From Photobacterium damselae (GTDB taxonomy: Bacteria > Pseudomonadota > Gammaproteobacteria > Enterobacterales > Vibrionaceae): a stretch of DNA of 39,303 nucleotides. The position numbers and the translations under genes are program-made. The notes under the pieces are model-generated. The model was not told where the DNA came from. It ran no database searches and saw only the letters and a program-made list of their open reading frames with translations. Numbering within the stretch: position 1 is the first letter of the stretch; every line of letters starts with the position of its first letter. Where the stretch lies: NCBI RefSeq assembly GCF_003026815.1, contig NZ_PYOG01000031.1, positions 1 through 39,303 of the forward strand, given 5' to 3'. Of this stretch, positions 26,326-35,385 are shown piece by piece.

Positions 26326-28722
26326 ATGAGTTTTAAATTAACCCCTGTGGCGCTGTCGATCGTGTTATCTTTTGGACTTATTGGCTGTAACAGCGATTCG
26401 TCTGACTCTGTATTTAAACCTACACCAGAAACCAGTATTCCATCGACACCCATTGTTGATATGTCGGTGTTAAAATTTATTGATCCTATGATCGGAACCG
26501 CGGCATCAGGCCATACCTTCCCTGGCTCTGTTGTTCCTCGTGGCATGGTGCAATTATCACCCGATACTTTTAAAGGAACAAATCAAGATACAGAAGCGGG
26601 ACAAAATCCATGGCACTCAGCTTCTGGATATTGGGATGCCAGTGACTATGCTAAAGGTGACGTTTTCACGACTGATTTAAATATTTATGGCTTTTCTCAT
26701 ACCCATCTATCAGGAACTGGTGCAACCGACCTTGGTGATATTTTAGTCCTACCATATTCAGATGATAATTTCCGTGAAAATAACTGCTTTGATAAGAAAA
26801 ATGAAATAGCATCACCAGGTTATTATTCCGTCATTTTAAATGAGGGCAAGATAAAAGCTGAATTGACAACAACAACACGTGTTGGGGTCCATCGCTATAC
26901 ATATGAGAAGGGGGCAGAACGTAAAATTAAGTTAGATTTAGCCCATACTCTCGCAACAAATAACGGTGAATCGCTACAAAACCGTATTGAAATGGTTGAT
27001 GAATACACAATTCGTGGTCGCCGCGTCTCGACAGGGTGGTTCCAAGGACAAGATATCTTCTTCTACGCTAAATTTAATCAGCCAATTGTTGAAGCGCTTA
27101 TTGCTCGTGATGGTGGTCAGCCGACTGAAATGAAGATGGGGGCGGTATATGGCTCAATTAATAGTCCGAATAAAGAACAGATCACTTATTTAGATTTTGG
27201 CCAAGGTGATACACCAATTGAAATGCGAGTGGCTTTATCTCCAGTTGACTGGGAAGGGGCGCAAAAGAACTTAGAAGTAGAAACACCAAGCTATAATTTT
27301 GCCGACGTAAAAGCCAAGGCAGAGCTTGCTTGGGCTCAAGAATTAGCAAGCGTCCGAGTTGAAGGTGGCACTGATACCGAGAAGACAAACTTCTATACTG
27401 CAATGTATCACGCCATGATTGCTCCTGTTGAGTACCAAGATGTTGATGGACGTTATCGTGATTTGCTTGGTGGTATTCATACGGCAGATGGGTATAAGAA
27501 CTACTCAGTGTATTCAACATGGGATAGCTTCCGTGCGGTTCACCCACTGCTAACGATTGTAAATCCAGAACATGCTACTGCTCTTGCAAATGATTTAATC
27601 CGTAAATCTCAGGAGACTGGTCTACTACCAAAATGGGAAGGTTACGGCGAAGAAACGGGTACCATGATTGGTTATCCTGCAACAGCAATTATTGGCGATG
27701 CGGTAGTAAAAGGTCTTGATGTTGATCCTAAAGCTGCGTTAGAGGCGGCGAAAAAATCAGCCTATTATCGACCTTATGATTTCCCTCAAATCCCGGATCA
27801 TACTTTACAAGCGGTAATGGCGGGCCAATTAAGCTATTACGAGCGTGATAAATGTGTTGGTTTACCTAACTGGAACTCAGTTTCTTATGCTCTCGAGTTT
27901 TCATATTACGATTGGACTATTGGTCAAATGGCGAAAGCCGCAGGTGATGAAGATGCATATCAAGAGTTTAATGATCGTGCTTATTGGTCGTTAAATCATT
28001 GGGATACTGATGCTGGTTTCTTTGTCCCTGTGCAATTAAACAGCTGTGAAAAAGAGTTTGAATCAGCAAAATTTGATCCATATACATCTGATGCTTATTG
28101 GTATACCGAAGGTAATGCTTGGCAGTGGCAATGGACCTTTATGCAGGATATGGACAAACTGACAGAAGTGATGGGGGGGCCTGTAGGATTCCAACAAAAG
28201 CTTGATGCTCTTTTTGCAGCAGATCCAAATGGTGGTCATAACCATCAAGATATGACAGGTTTTATTGGTCAATATATCCATGGTAATGAGCCGTCACACC
28301 ACGTAATTTATTTATACAACAGAACCGCGACACCTTGGAAAGCACAAGAATATTTGGATAAGGTTTACAAAGAGTTCTATAAACCAACGCCTGATGGCAT
28401 CATTGGAAATGAGGATGTTGGCCAAATGTCTGCTTGGTACATTATGTCTGCAATGGGCTTTTATCAAGTGACTCCAACGGATCCAACTTATACCATTGGC
28501 CGTCCTATTTTTGATAAAGTTGTGATTACACTACCTGATGGTGATTTTACTATTACGGCTGATAACAATAGTGCCGAAAATAAGTATGTGAAATCGGTAC
28601 TGATTAATGGGCAACCATTGAATAAATTTAATACGTTTGAACACAGTGAAATTAAAGCAGGTGGTTCTCTACACTTTGTGATGACAGCAGATAAGTCTCA
28701 GGCTATGAGTGCAAATATGTAA
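26326..28722 (+). CDS. GH92 alpha-mannosidase lipoprotein
   Basis: 798 aa. It has a lipoprotein signal with LIGC (Cys21), then a Ser/Pro/Thr linker. The N-terminal beta-sandwich opens with IDPMIGTAASGHTFPGSVVPRGMVQLSPDT and contains YGFSHTHLSGTG. The (alpha/alpha)6 barrel has STWDSFRAVHPL, YTEGNAWQWQWTFMQD, GNEPSHHVIYLYN and IGNEDVGQMSAWYIMSAMGFY, the classic GH92 signatures that supply substrate and calcium ligands. GH92 enzymes are calcium-dependent exo-mannosidases, most often alpha-1,2, acting on high-mannose N-glycans or mannan. The exact linkage cannot be told by eye. It sits alone, with a palindromic operator candidate upstream and a terminator shared with cobA downstream. Confidence 0.92.
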   Translation: MSFKLTPVALSIVLSFGLIGCNSDSSDSVFKPTPETSIPSTPIVDMSVLKFIDPMIGTAASGHTFPGSVVPRGMVQLSPDTFKGTNQDTEAGQNPWHSASGYWDASDYAKGDVFTTDLNIYGFSHTHLSGTGATDLGDILVLPYSDDNFRENNCFDKKNEIASPGYYSVILNEGKIKAELTTTTRVGVHRYTYEKGAERKIKLDLAHTLATNNGESLQNRIEMVDEYTIRGRRVSTGWFQGQDIFFYAKFNQPIVEALIARDGGQPTEMKMGAVYGSINSPNKEQITYLDFGQGDTPIEMRVALSPVDWEGAQKNLEVETPSYNFADVKAKAELAWAQELASVRVEGGTDTEKTNFYTAMYHAMIAPVEYQDVDGRYRDLLGGIHTADGYKNYSVYSTWDSFRAVHPLLTIVNPEHATALANDLIRKSQETGLLPKWEGYGEETGTMIGYPATAIIGDAVVKGLDVDPKAALEAAKKSAYYRPYDFPQIPDHTLQAVMAGQLSYYERDKCVGLPNWNSVSYALEFSYYDWTIGQMAKAAGDEDAYQEFNDRAYWSLNHWDTDAGFFVPVQLNSCEKEFESAKFDPYTSDAYWYTEGNAWQWQWTFMQDMDKLTEVMGGPVGFQQKLDALFAADPNGGHNHQDMTGFIGQYIHGNEPSHHVIYLYNRTATPWKAQEYLDKVYKEFYKPTPDGIIGNEDVGQMSAWYIMSAMGFYQVTPTDPTYTIGRPIFDKVVITLPDGDFTITADNNSAENKYVKSVLINGQPLNKFNTFEHSEIKAGGSLHFVMTADKSQAMSANM

Positions 28723-28743
28723 TTGAATTAAATAGATACAGAG

Positions 28744-28776
28744 AAACGGCCAATTTGTATTGAATTGGCCGTTTTT
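28744..28776. terminator. Bidirectional terminator between GH92 and cobA
   Basis: AAACGGCCAATT (28744-28755) pairs perfectly with AATTGGCCGTTT (28763-28774) around a 7-nt loop. Five T follow rightward and three leftward. Confidence 0.9.
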
Positions 28777-28777
28777 G

Positions 28778-29539
28778 TTAGCAATTAAACCACTTCAACT
28801 GATGGTGAAGTGAAGTAACACTACCAATAATCAGTAAGGCTGGGCTTTCGGCTTGATCTGCAAGGCTGGGTAACTCATTAAGCTGACAAATTAAGACTCT
28901 TTGATTTGGAGTCGTTCCTCGTTCAACAATGGCACATGATGTGGTTGGTAATAACCCCTGCTGCAGCAATTTCTCAGTAATATAACCACACTGTTTAAGG
29001 CCCATATAGAATACCAAAGTCTGATTTTTCTGGGCTAATGCAGGCCAATTATGTTCTTGTCCATTTGGCTGCAAATGACCTGTAATAAACTGCACGCTTT
29101 GCGCATGATCTCTGTGTGTTAATGGAATACCAGAGTAAGCGCTGCATCCTGTTGCTGCCGTAATTCCCGGTACAACTTGATATGGAATTTGCTCAGAGGC
29201 TAGCAACTCCAATTCTTCGCCTCCGCGTCCAAACATAAATGGGTCACCGCCCTTAAGACGAACAACCTGTTTGCCCTGTTTTGCTTGATCGCACAAGATC
29301 TGATTGATCATATGCTGCGGGACACAATGATAATCAAGTTGTTTACCAACATAGATAAGCTCGGCCGTTAAGTTTACTAACCCCATGATTTCTTTAGATA
29401 CTAATCGGTCATAGACCACAACATCCGCTTGTTGAATTAAGCGCAATGCTTTTACAGTTAAAAGATCGGGATCGCCAGGCCCTGCGCCCACTAAAGAGAC
29501 AAAACCAGTTGTTGTTGTGATATCAGAAGCATTTGTCAT
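28778..29539 (-). CDS. cobA: Uroporphyrinogen-III C-methyltransferase (SUMT)
   Basis: 253 aa, the standard size of stand-alone SUMT. It has [17 protein letters not shown] (SAM-binding loop), [48 protein letters not shown] and FYMGLKQ. It methylates uroporphyrinogen III at C2 and C7 to precorrin-2, the first step to siroheme and cobalamin. As last gene of the nir cluster, 21 bp after nirC, it supplies siroheme precursor to NirB. It is needed here because the CysG encoded upstream has lost its own methyltransferase domain. Confidence 0.93.
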   Translation of the reverse strand: MTNASDITTTTGFVSLVGAGPGDPDLLTVKALRLIQQADVVVYDRLVSKEIMGLVNLTAELIYVGKQLDYHCVPQHMINQILCDQAKQGKQVVRLKGGDPFMFGRGGEELELLASEQIPYQVVPGITAATGCSAYSGIPLTHRDHAQSVQFITGHLQPNGQEHNWPALAQKNQTLVFYMGLKQCGYITEKLLQQGLLPTTSCAIVERGTTPNQRVLICQLNELPSLADQAESPALLIIGSVTSLHHQLKWFNC

Positions 29540-29560
29540 AGGGTTAGATACTCTTTATGG

Positions 29561-30379
29561 TTACGCTTTAGCTGGATTAGATGTACAGGCTTGAGCATCA
29601 CTTACCGTAACAGGACGCTCATTTTTTGGCGTCACATACCAGTAGCCAAGACCCATAAAGATAGCGCCAGAAACCATATTGCCAAGTGACACCCAAAGCA
29701 GATTATGACCTATACCTGCTAGAGTGAAATCTGCGGCAGATTGGCCAAACCAAGAGAGGGCAAAAATTGTCATATTGGCGATAGAGTGCTCATAACCTGA
29801 ACCAATAAAAGCCAATAAACACCACCAAATAGCAATAAACTTACTTGCACCATCGGTACGTTGACACATCCAAATGGCTAAACACACCAGCCAGTTACAT
29901 AAAATGCCTTTAAAAAACAGAACCGAAGCAGGAGCCATTGTTTTAGCTAAAGCTACTTTGTGAACTAGGCTCGTAGCATCAGGCAGTAATTTACCTCCAC
30001 CTGCATACATAAAGAGAGCTGCAACAAAAATGGATCCTAATAAGTTACCCAACCAAGTTTGAGGCAAAATAATAGCATTATCGCGCCATGAAATTTGTTT
30101 GGTTTTAGCTCCCAATGCAAGGAACATCGTATGACCAGTAAATAGCTCAGAGCCAGCAATAATCACTAAAGTTAACGCCACCCCAAATGTTGCGCCCATT
30201 ACAATTGGACGAATAGCAGGGTCAACAAGGTTACCAAAAGTGAAAATTAAAATGATACCCAGTCCAACATACGCCCCTGCCATGGCTGAACTTAGCCAAA
30301 AGCCAAATGGATTTTCACTGGCTAAACGTTTGATACGAGCCGCGTTATCGCCACATTTTTTGATCGGTTCTGCGAACAT
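29561..30379 (-). CDS. nirC: Nitrite channel/transporter NirC (formate/nitrite transporter family)
   Basis: 272 aa (E. coli NirC 268) with six membrane segments. Family landmarks are ANPFGFWLS-like SENPFGFWLSSAMAGAYVGLGI, GSELFTGHTMFLALG, WLGNLLGSIFVAAL, GILCNWLVCLAIWM and SGYEHSIANMTIFAL. The GSELFTG, CNW and EHSIAN elements form the pore and the central histidine. It brings nitrite into the cytoplasm for NirBD, or exports it. It is in the nir operon between nirD and cobA; a 113-bp gap with hairpins separates it from nirD. Confidence 0.93.
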   Translation of the reverse strand: MFAEPIKKCGDNAARIKRLASENPFGFWLSSAMAGAYVGLGIILIFTFGNLVDPAIRPIVMGATFGVALTLVIIAGSELFTGHTMFLALGAKTKQISWRDNAIILPQTWLGNLLGSIFVAALFMYAGGGKLLPDATSLVHKVALAKTMAPASVLFFKGILCNWLVCLAIWMCQRTDGASKFIAIWWCLLAFIGSGYEHSIANMTIFALSWFGQSAADFTLAGIGHNLLWVSLGNMVSGAIFMGLGYWYVTPKNERPVTVSDAQACTSNPAKA

Positions 30380-30410
30380 GATTGTTTCCTTTCATAAATT
30401 AAGACACTAA

Positions 30411-30494
30411 TAGCGGCTCGATAGATGTTGTGAACGATACAAAACCTATAAACCGCTATAGATATCTCAACTCATCTGATTTTATGGATGAGTT
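30411..30494 (-). other. Hairpins in the nirD-nirC gap
   Basis: AACTCATC (30469-30476) pairs with GATGAGTT (30487-30494), overlapping the nirD stop. TAGCGG (30411-30416) pairs with CCGCTA (30453-30458). Neither has a T-tract, so processing or differential mRNA stability within the operon is more likely than termination. Confidence 0.45.
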
Positions 30495-30822
30495 AACTCA
30501 CTTGAACTTCAACCGAGTTTTGATTTATGCGAACAGGATAGGATTTCACATTAAAACGTTCATCTTCTAAACAACGACCATCAACTAGATTAAAACGCTG
30601 CTTTTTCAATGGACTGGCAACCCATAGTTCATCTTGATGTTCACAGATTAAACCGCGAGATAGTACATTGGCTTGAGCAAATGGATCTCGATTACTGATC
30701 GCAAAAACCTGCTCATCATGGCGCGGTCTAAAAAGGGCGATTTGCACGTTATTGACTAGTGCGCAGACACCTGTACCTGGAATAATATCGTCTACAGAAC
30801 AGACTAATTGCCAATTACTCAT
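30493..30822 (-). CDS. nirD: Nitrite reductase (NADH) small subunit
   Basis: 109 aa, the usual NirD size. It has the Rieske-like beta fold (WQLVCSVDDIIPGTGVCALVNNVQIALFR, FAISNRDPFAQANVLSRG, FNLVDGRCLEDERFNVKSYPVRI) but not the Cys-His pairs that would hold a Rieske cluster, as is normal for NirD. It works with NirB in cytoplasmic reduction of nitrite to ammonia. Its ATG overlaps the nirB stop by one base (TAATG), so translation is coupled. Confidence 0.95.
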   Translation of the reverse strand: MSNWQLVCSVDDIIPGTGVCALVNNVQIALFRPRHDEQVFAISNRDPFAQANVLSRGLICEHQDELWVASPLKKQRFNLVDGRCLEDERFNVKSYPVRINQNSVEVQVS

Positions 30823-33386
30823 TATTTGTTCTCCAAGCTAACATGTAGAATATCGCCTTGCTGTTGAGGATGCTTTTCTTGGTAAGTGGCAGGGCGGTGC
30901 TGGTCGCGTTCAGGAACAAAGACCACGTTATCATCACGTTGATCACTGTTAATAAAGTGACTAAAACGTTTTAGTTGTTGTGGGTTTTGTAGAGTTTCGG
31001 TCCATTCACAGCGATAGTTTTCAACCAAACGGGCAACATCGGCTTCAAGCTGTTTATTGATGCCTAAGCTGTCATTGACTATCACTTCACGAAGATAATC
31101 GATACCGCCTTCCATATTCTCTAACCACACCGATGTACGTTGTAGCTTATCGGCGGTACGGATATAAAACATCATGAAGCGATCGATGTATTGCAGTAGT
31201 GTTGTTTGATCCAGATCGGCTGCGAGAAGGTCTGCATGGCGAGGTTTCATACCTCCATTACCGCATACATACATATTCCAGCCGGCATCAGTTGCAATAA
31301 TACCAAGGTCCTTGCCTTGCGCTTCTGCACACTCTCGAGTACAGCCGGATACACCAAATTTCATCTTATGAGGTGTACGAATGCCTTTATAGCGATTTTC
31401 TAGCAGAGAACCCAGTCCGACACTGTCTTGCACACCGAAACGACACCATGTGCTACCGACACAAGTTTTCGCCATACGCAACGCTTTTGCATAGGCTTGT
31501 CCTGTTTCGAATCCCGCATCAATTAAGCGCTGCCAAATAGCTGGAAGGTCATCTTTTTGGGCTCCAAATAAACCGATACGCTGCGCACCTGTGATTTTGG
31601 TATATAAATTATAGTCACGAGCAACATTTGCCAGTTCAGCCAGTGCTAAAGGCGTCACTTCGCCTCCTGCCATACGCGGAATAACAGAATAAGTACCGTC
31701 TTTTTGTAGGTTACCTAAGAAATTGTCATTGGTATCTTGCAGTGGAACATTCTGTGGTTTTAGAACATGATCGCCCCAGCATGAGGCAAGAATAGAGCCG
31801 ATAGCTGGTTTACAGGTTTCACACCCGTAGCCTTTGCCATGCTTTTCCAACATTTCTTCAAAGCTTTTAATGCTTTCGATACGAATAAGATGAAACATTT
31901 CTTGGCGAGAATAAGGGAAGTGTTCACACAGATTATGGTTAACTTCAATCCCTGATTTTGCAAGTTCCGCATTGAGCACTGAAGTCACAAGAGGAATGCA
32001 ACCGCCACATCCAGTACCAGCGCCAGTGACTGCCTTGATATCTGCTAGGGTATGATTCCCTTCTGCAACTGCTTGAGCAATCTTGCCTTTGGTGACATCA
32101 AAACAAGAACAAATAACGGCTGAGTCTGGAAGAGCATCTGCGCCTAGTGCGGGTTTTTCTGCACCTGCGTGGGCCGGAAGGATCAAGCTATCAGGATGTT
32201 CAGGAAGTTCAATATCATTTAAGGTTAATTGCAGTAAGTCACCATAATCTGATGTATCACCGACCAATACAGCACCTAAGAGTTTTTTGCCGTCTTCAGA
32301 AACGATCAGACGCTTATAAACTTCTTCTGCTTCATTAAGATAAACATAGCTTCGACAATTTGGTGTACGACCATTGGCATCACCTATACTGCCAACGTTA
32401 ACACCAAGAAGTTTAAGCTTAGCACTCATATCAGCGCCTTCAAAAACACTCTCTCGATTAAGCAGATGATCGACAGCAACTGTCGCCATTTTGTAGCCAG
32501 GAGCGACTAAACCAAAGAAACTTTCATTCCAAGAAGCACACTCACCAATTGCATAGATATTAGGATCTGAGCTCTGGCAAACATCATTAATTGCGATACC
32601 ACCACGAGGTGCAATATCCAGTTTTGCTTGACGAGCTAACTTATCTTGAGGGCGAATACCGGTTGAAAATACGATGAAATCCACTTCGAGGGAGGTACCA
32701 TCAGCAAAGTTTAAGGTATTTCGTGCATCTTGGCCTTGAGCAACAATTTCTTTGGTATTTTTGCTGGTATGAACTTGCACTCCCATTCGCTCGATTTTAT
32801 TGCGAAGTTGTAGACCTCCTTGAAGATCTAGCTGCTCTGCCATTAGTACAGGTGCAAATTCGATAACATGGGTTTCCATACCTAACGCCTTGAGAGCGCC
32901 AGCAGCTTCTAAACCAAGTAGGCCTCCTCCAACAACGACACCACTTTTACTTTTCTTCGCACATGCCTCAATTGCTTTAAGATCTTCAATTGTGCGGTAT
33001 ACAAAGCAATCTTTATTTTCATTGCCCTGAATCGGTGGTACCCAAGGATAGGAGCCTGTTGCCAAGATCAGTTTGTCATACACCACTTCTCGACCAGAGC
33101 TTGAGTAAACCACTCGATTTTCACGGTTAATGTTAATGGCACGCTCACCGATAAGGACATTAATTCCGTGTTGTTGGTAGAAGCCTTCTTTAACTAATGA
33201 AAGTTCTGCTGCGGTATGGTGAGAGAAATAGGAGGAGAGGTGAACTCGGTCGTAGGCAACGCGAGGTTCTTCACAGAAAACGGTGATATCGAAAAGTTGA
33301 GGATCTGTTTTATCGACTAAATCTTCAATAAAACGATGCCCAACCATTCCATTACCGATGATGACCAACTTGATCTTGCTACTCAT
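30822..33386 (-). CDS. nirB: Nitrite reductase (NADH) large subunit
   Basis: 854 aa from ATG 33386, which has AGGA 8 nt upstream; a GTG 15 bp earlier is not needed. Domains in order: FAD/NADH module (LVIIGNGMVGHRFIEDL, ATGSYPWVPPI, GVVVGGGLLGLEAAGAL, ECASW); BFD-like [2Fe-2S] domain (CSCFDVTKG... GTGCGGCIP, around 430-470) with a further GCETCKP pair; and the siroheme/[4Fe-4S] half with TCVGSTWCRFG and VSGCTRECAEAQGKDLG. It reduces nitrite to ammonia with NADH in the cytoplasm. All cluster cysteines expected by eye are present. It is first gene of nirB-nirD-nirC-cobA, behind an FNR-type promoter. Confidence 0.95.
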   Translation of the reverse strand: MSSKIKLVIIGNGMVGHRFIEDLVDKTDPQLFDITVFCEEPRVAYDRVHLSSYFSHHTAAELSLVKEGFYQQHGINVLIGERAININRENRVVYSSSGREVVYDKLILATGSYPWVPPIQGNENKDCFVYRTIEDLKAIEACAKKSKSGVVVGGGLLGLEAAGALKALGMETHVIEFAPVLMAEQLDLQGGLQLRNKIERMGVQVHTSKNTKEIVAQGQDARNTLNFADGTSLEVDFIVFSTGIRPQDKLARQAKLDIAPRGGIAINDVCQSSDPNIYAIGECASWNESFFGLVAPGYKMATVAVDHLLNRESVFEGADMSAKLKLLGVNVGSIGDANGRTPNCRSYVYLNEAEEVYKRLIVSEDGKKLLGAVLVGDTSDYGDLLQLTLNDIELPEHPDSLILPAHAGAEKPALGADALPDSAVICSCFDVTKGKIAQAVAEGNHTLADIKAVTGAGTGCGGCIPLVTSVLNAELAKSGIEVNHNLCEHFPYSRQEMFHLIRIESIKSFEEMLEKHGKGYGCETCKPAIGSILASCWGDHVLKPQNVPLQDTNDNFLGNLQKDGTYSVIPRMAGGEVTPLALAELANVARDYNLYTKITGAQRIGLFGAQKDDLPAIWQRLIDAGFETGQAYAKALRMAKTCVGSTWCRFGVQDSVGLGSLLENRYKGIRTPHKMKFGVSGCTRECAEAQGKDLGIIATDAGWNMYVCGNGGMKPRHADLLAADLDQTTLLQYIDRFMMFYIRTADKLQRTSVWLENMEGGIDYLREVIVNDSLGINKQLEADVARLVENYRCEWTETLQNPQQLKRFSHFINSDQRDDNVVFVPERDQHRPATYQEKHPQQQGDILHVSLENK

Positions 33387-33413
33387 AGCGAATCCTGACA
33401 CTGATAAAATAAC

Positions 33414-33491
33414 TGTCTGGATTTTCGATTGTGTAGAAAAGTTAATATATGATGTAAATCAATTACAAGTTAATACTATCCTAAAGGGGTA
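33414..33491 (-). promoter_or_regulatory. nirB promoter with FNR box and possible NarP/NarL site
   Basis: ATGAT-GTAA-ATCAA (33449-33462) fits the FNR box TTGAT-N4-ATCAA at 9 of 10 bases. Placing its centre at -41.5 puts the start near 33414 and a -10-like GAAAAT at 33426-33421. AGGGGTA (33485-33491), a perfect NarL-type heptamer on one strand, forms a 7-2-7 candidate with the weak half CTATCCT (33476-33482). Its centre is 28 bp from the FNR centre, matching the -69.5/-41.5 spacing of E. coli nirB. Confidence 0.7.
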
Positions 33492-33550
33492 TATGAAGAT
33501 TATTTGTCACATTTCTTCATAATCTGTGTTCTGCCCTATACTTCGGAGGT

Positions 33551-34498
33551 TTATTGGTTATCTATAGCAGAAACAAGCAGTAAACGAGTTGAGTATGTTG
33601 GATTGTGCTGTAATTGTTCTATAACGGTTTTATCTGGAGTTAAGAGACAAATACGTTGAGATTTTTCTCGGTTATCCAGTAATTTAACCAGATCATGACC
33701 ATCAATAAAGGATTGACGATCAGCATCTCGACGACATAAATCAATAAAAATATCGGGAGTAGTGGTAGCAAAAAGAACCAATTCAGCTTGCTGCATAAGC
33801 CTTAGAGCTTTAAGGGTTAAGAGTTCAGGATCTTGGCCTACATGAACGACAGTAATATGTTGTTCTTGCTGAGTGTTATTTTGTAATAAATTAACAAAAG
33901 CGGATTCTAATTCCTCTTCTGTTGTTGCTATATCGACAGCCGTCAGATTAAAAAATTTTTCCCAGAATTTACGACGTTCATCTACGGTTGCAAAATGTTG
34001 TTTAATTCGTGTGCGTTGCATACCTGCATAGTTGGCAATTAAGGACAGATTTTGAGGAAGAACTGTTTCAATTTTCTCTCGTAAATAACGTACTAAAACT
34101 GGCGATGCGCCACCGCTGGAAATTGCAATTTGAATAGGACTACGGTCGACCATTGAAGGTGTTATAAAATGGCAAAGGGGAGGGTTATCAATCACATTGA
34201 CCCAAAGACTTCGTTGGGTCGCATCACTATGAATTTGCTGATTGAGTGCTTGTTGATTGGTTGTAGCCCAAACTTGATCGAATCCAATGAGATCTTCGGT
34301 TTGATAGCATTTTTGTCTATAAGTGAGTCGGCCATTGGCTACTAACTGCTGTAAATAAGGGTGCAGTTGTGGTGAAACCAGCGTGATATTGGCTTGTGCT
34401 TTAAGTAATAAATCGACTTTACGGCATGCCACTTCACCGCCGCCAACGACTAAGACTTGGCGATCATCTAAACGAAGAAAAACTGGGAAAAAATCCAT
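33551..34498 (-). CDS. cysG: Siroheme synthase, dehydrogenase/ferrochelatase with a decayed methyltransferase tail
   Basis: 315 aa from ATG 34498 (MDFFPVFLRLDDRQVLVVGGGEVACRK is the normal CysG start; the longer frame needs TTG). Residues 1-210 form a complete CysG-A module: GGGEVACRK NAD site, WATTNQQALNQQI, NVIDNPPLCHFITPS and ISSGGASPVLVRYLREKIE. This oxidises precorrin-2 and inserts iron to give siroheme. The C-terminal 100 residues start like SUMT (HVGQDPELLTLKALRLMQQAELVLFAT, LCRRDADR) but have lost the GxGPGDP SAM loop and stop before the [11 protein letters not shown] region. Full CysG is about 457 aa, so this half is a relic and cobA must replace it. It is separated from nirB by the FNR promoter. 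Confidence 0.88.
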   Translation of the reverse strand: MDFFPVFLRLDDRQVLVVGGGEVACRKVDLLLKAQANITLVSPQLHPYLQQLVANGRLTYRQKCYQTEDLIGFDQVWATTNQQALNQQIHSDATQRSLWVNVIDNPPLCHFITPSMVDRSPIQIAISSGGASPVLVRYLREKIETVLPQNLSLIANYAGMQRTRIKQHFATVDERRKFWEKFFNLTAVDIATTEEELESAFVNLLQNNTQQEQHITVVHVGQDPELLTLKALRLMQQAELVLFATTTPDIFIDLCRRDADRQSFIDGHDLVKLLDNREKSQRICLLTPDKTVIEQLQHNPTYSTRLLLVSAIDNQ

Positions 34499-34595
34499 TA
34501 CCACTATCCATAAAATCAAAAGTGATCTCTATACTAGCGATTAATCTACTATTGTTTCAATGAGTAAGTGATAACTAAAAGATAGTAAGATCAAT

Positions 34596-34629
34596 AAAAA
34601 AACCGCTGTAATACAAGATTACAGCGGTT
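34596..34629 (-). terminator. Terminator after the PEBP-family gene
   Basis: AACCGCTGTAAT (34601-34612) pairs perfectly with ATTACAGCGGTT (34618-34629) around 5 nt. On the minus strand seven T follow. Confidence 0.95.
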
Positions 34630-34711
34630 ACGTTAGATTGATACATTACATCTCAGTGATATCAAAATGCCGGATTCGAAGCATTATCATCACTACCGTG
34701 TGTATATATAA

Positions 34712-35266
34712 CTATTTACGTGTATTAGTTGGAGCAATAAGCTCTGCTTTACCAATCACGTGACCTAGAATGTTATAACCTGCAAGTGCTGGTGATGCAT
34801 TTGCTGGCAGATCAATTTTCGCGGTATTTAGCGCATAAACTGTGATAGTGTAGTTGTGTGGTTTTGCTTTTGGTGGAGGACATGCGCCGCCAAAGCCCTT
34901 AAAGCCAAAGTCGTTAGTTACCATACTTGCGCCAGCAGGTAGGTTTTTACCATCAACATTACCAGCACCTTCTTTTAATGAATGTACATCAGCAGGGATA
35001 TTAATCGCCACCCAGTGCCACCAACCACTGCCTGTTGGTGCATCTGGATCATACATAGTTACAGCAAAGCTCTTAGTGCCAGCAGGAACATCAGACCAAG
35101 TAAGTTGTGGTGATTCATTGCTACCAGTACAACCCCATTGGTTAAAAACTTGTGCACTGCTTAGTGTTTTATCATTAGTTACATCAGCACTTTTTAATGT
35201 CATTGCTTGGGTCATGAAAGCGGGTACAGCAAGAAGGATCCCAGCAGCTAGGTGTTTTAATTTCAT
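34712..35266 (-). CDS. Secreted PEBP-family protein (YbhB/YbcL type)
   Basis: 184 aa from the ATG at 35266, preceded by GATGAGGCAG, an apt ribosome site. A signal peptide (MKLKHLAAGILLAVPAFMTQA) directs it to the periplasm, like YbcL and unlike cytoplasmic YbhB. Landmarks of the phosphatidylethanolamine-binding fold are SPQLTWSDVPAGTKSFAVTMYDPDAPTGSGWWHWVAINIP, GFGGACPPPKAKPHNYTITVYAL and LAGYNILGHVIGKAELI. The ligand pocket residues DPDAP, HW and PHxY are present. The bacterial role is poorly known; small anionic ligand binding is inferred. It is divergent from a LysR-type regulator that may control it. Confidence 0.88.
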   Translation of the reverse strand: MKLKHLAAGILLAVPAFMTQAMTLKSADVTNDKTLSSAQVFNQWGCTGSNESPQLTWSDVPAGTKSFAVTMYDPDAPTGSGWWHWVAINIPADVHSLKEGAGNVDGKNLPAGASMVTNDFGFKGFGGACPPPKAKPHNYTITVYALNTAKIDLPANASPALAGYNILGHVIGKAELIAPTNTRK

Positions 35267-35385
35267 GTTCTGCCTCATCTAATTGTGTTCAGAATAATAA
35301 AATAATTGTATGGCCCACGAGTATTTCTTATTGAGTATAGGCTATAATCGATAACCTGCATTGTGCTGCTAACACCTTGAATTGA

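Noticed and set aside
27182..27547. 121-aa minus-strand frame inside the GH92 gene
   Set aside because: Antisense shadow in a region with strong GH92 motifs on the plus strand.
34854..35282. 142-aa plus-strand frame opposite the PEBP gene
   Set aside because: Antisense to a well-defined PEBP domain with signal peptide; no ribosome site.
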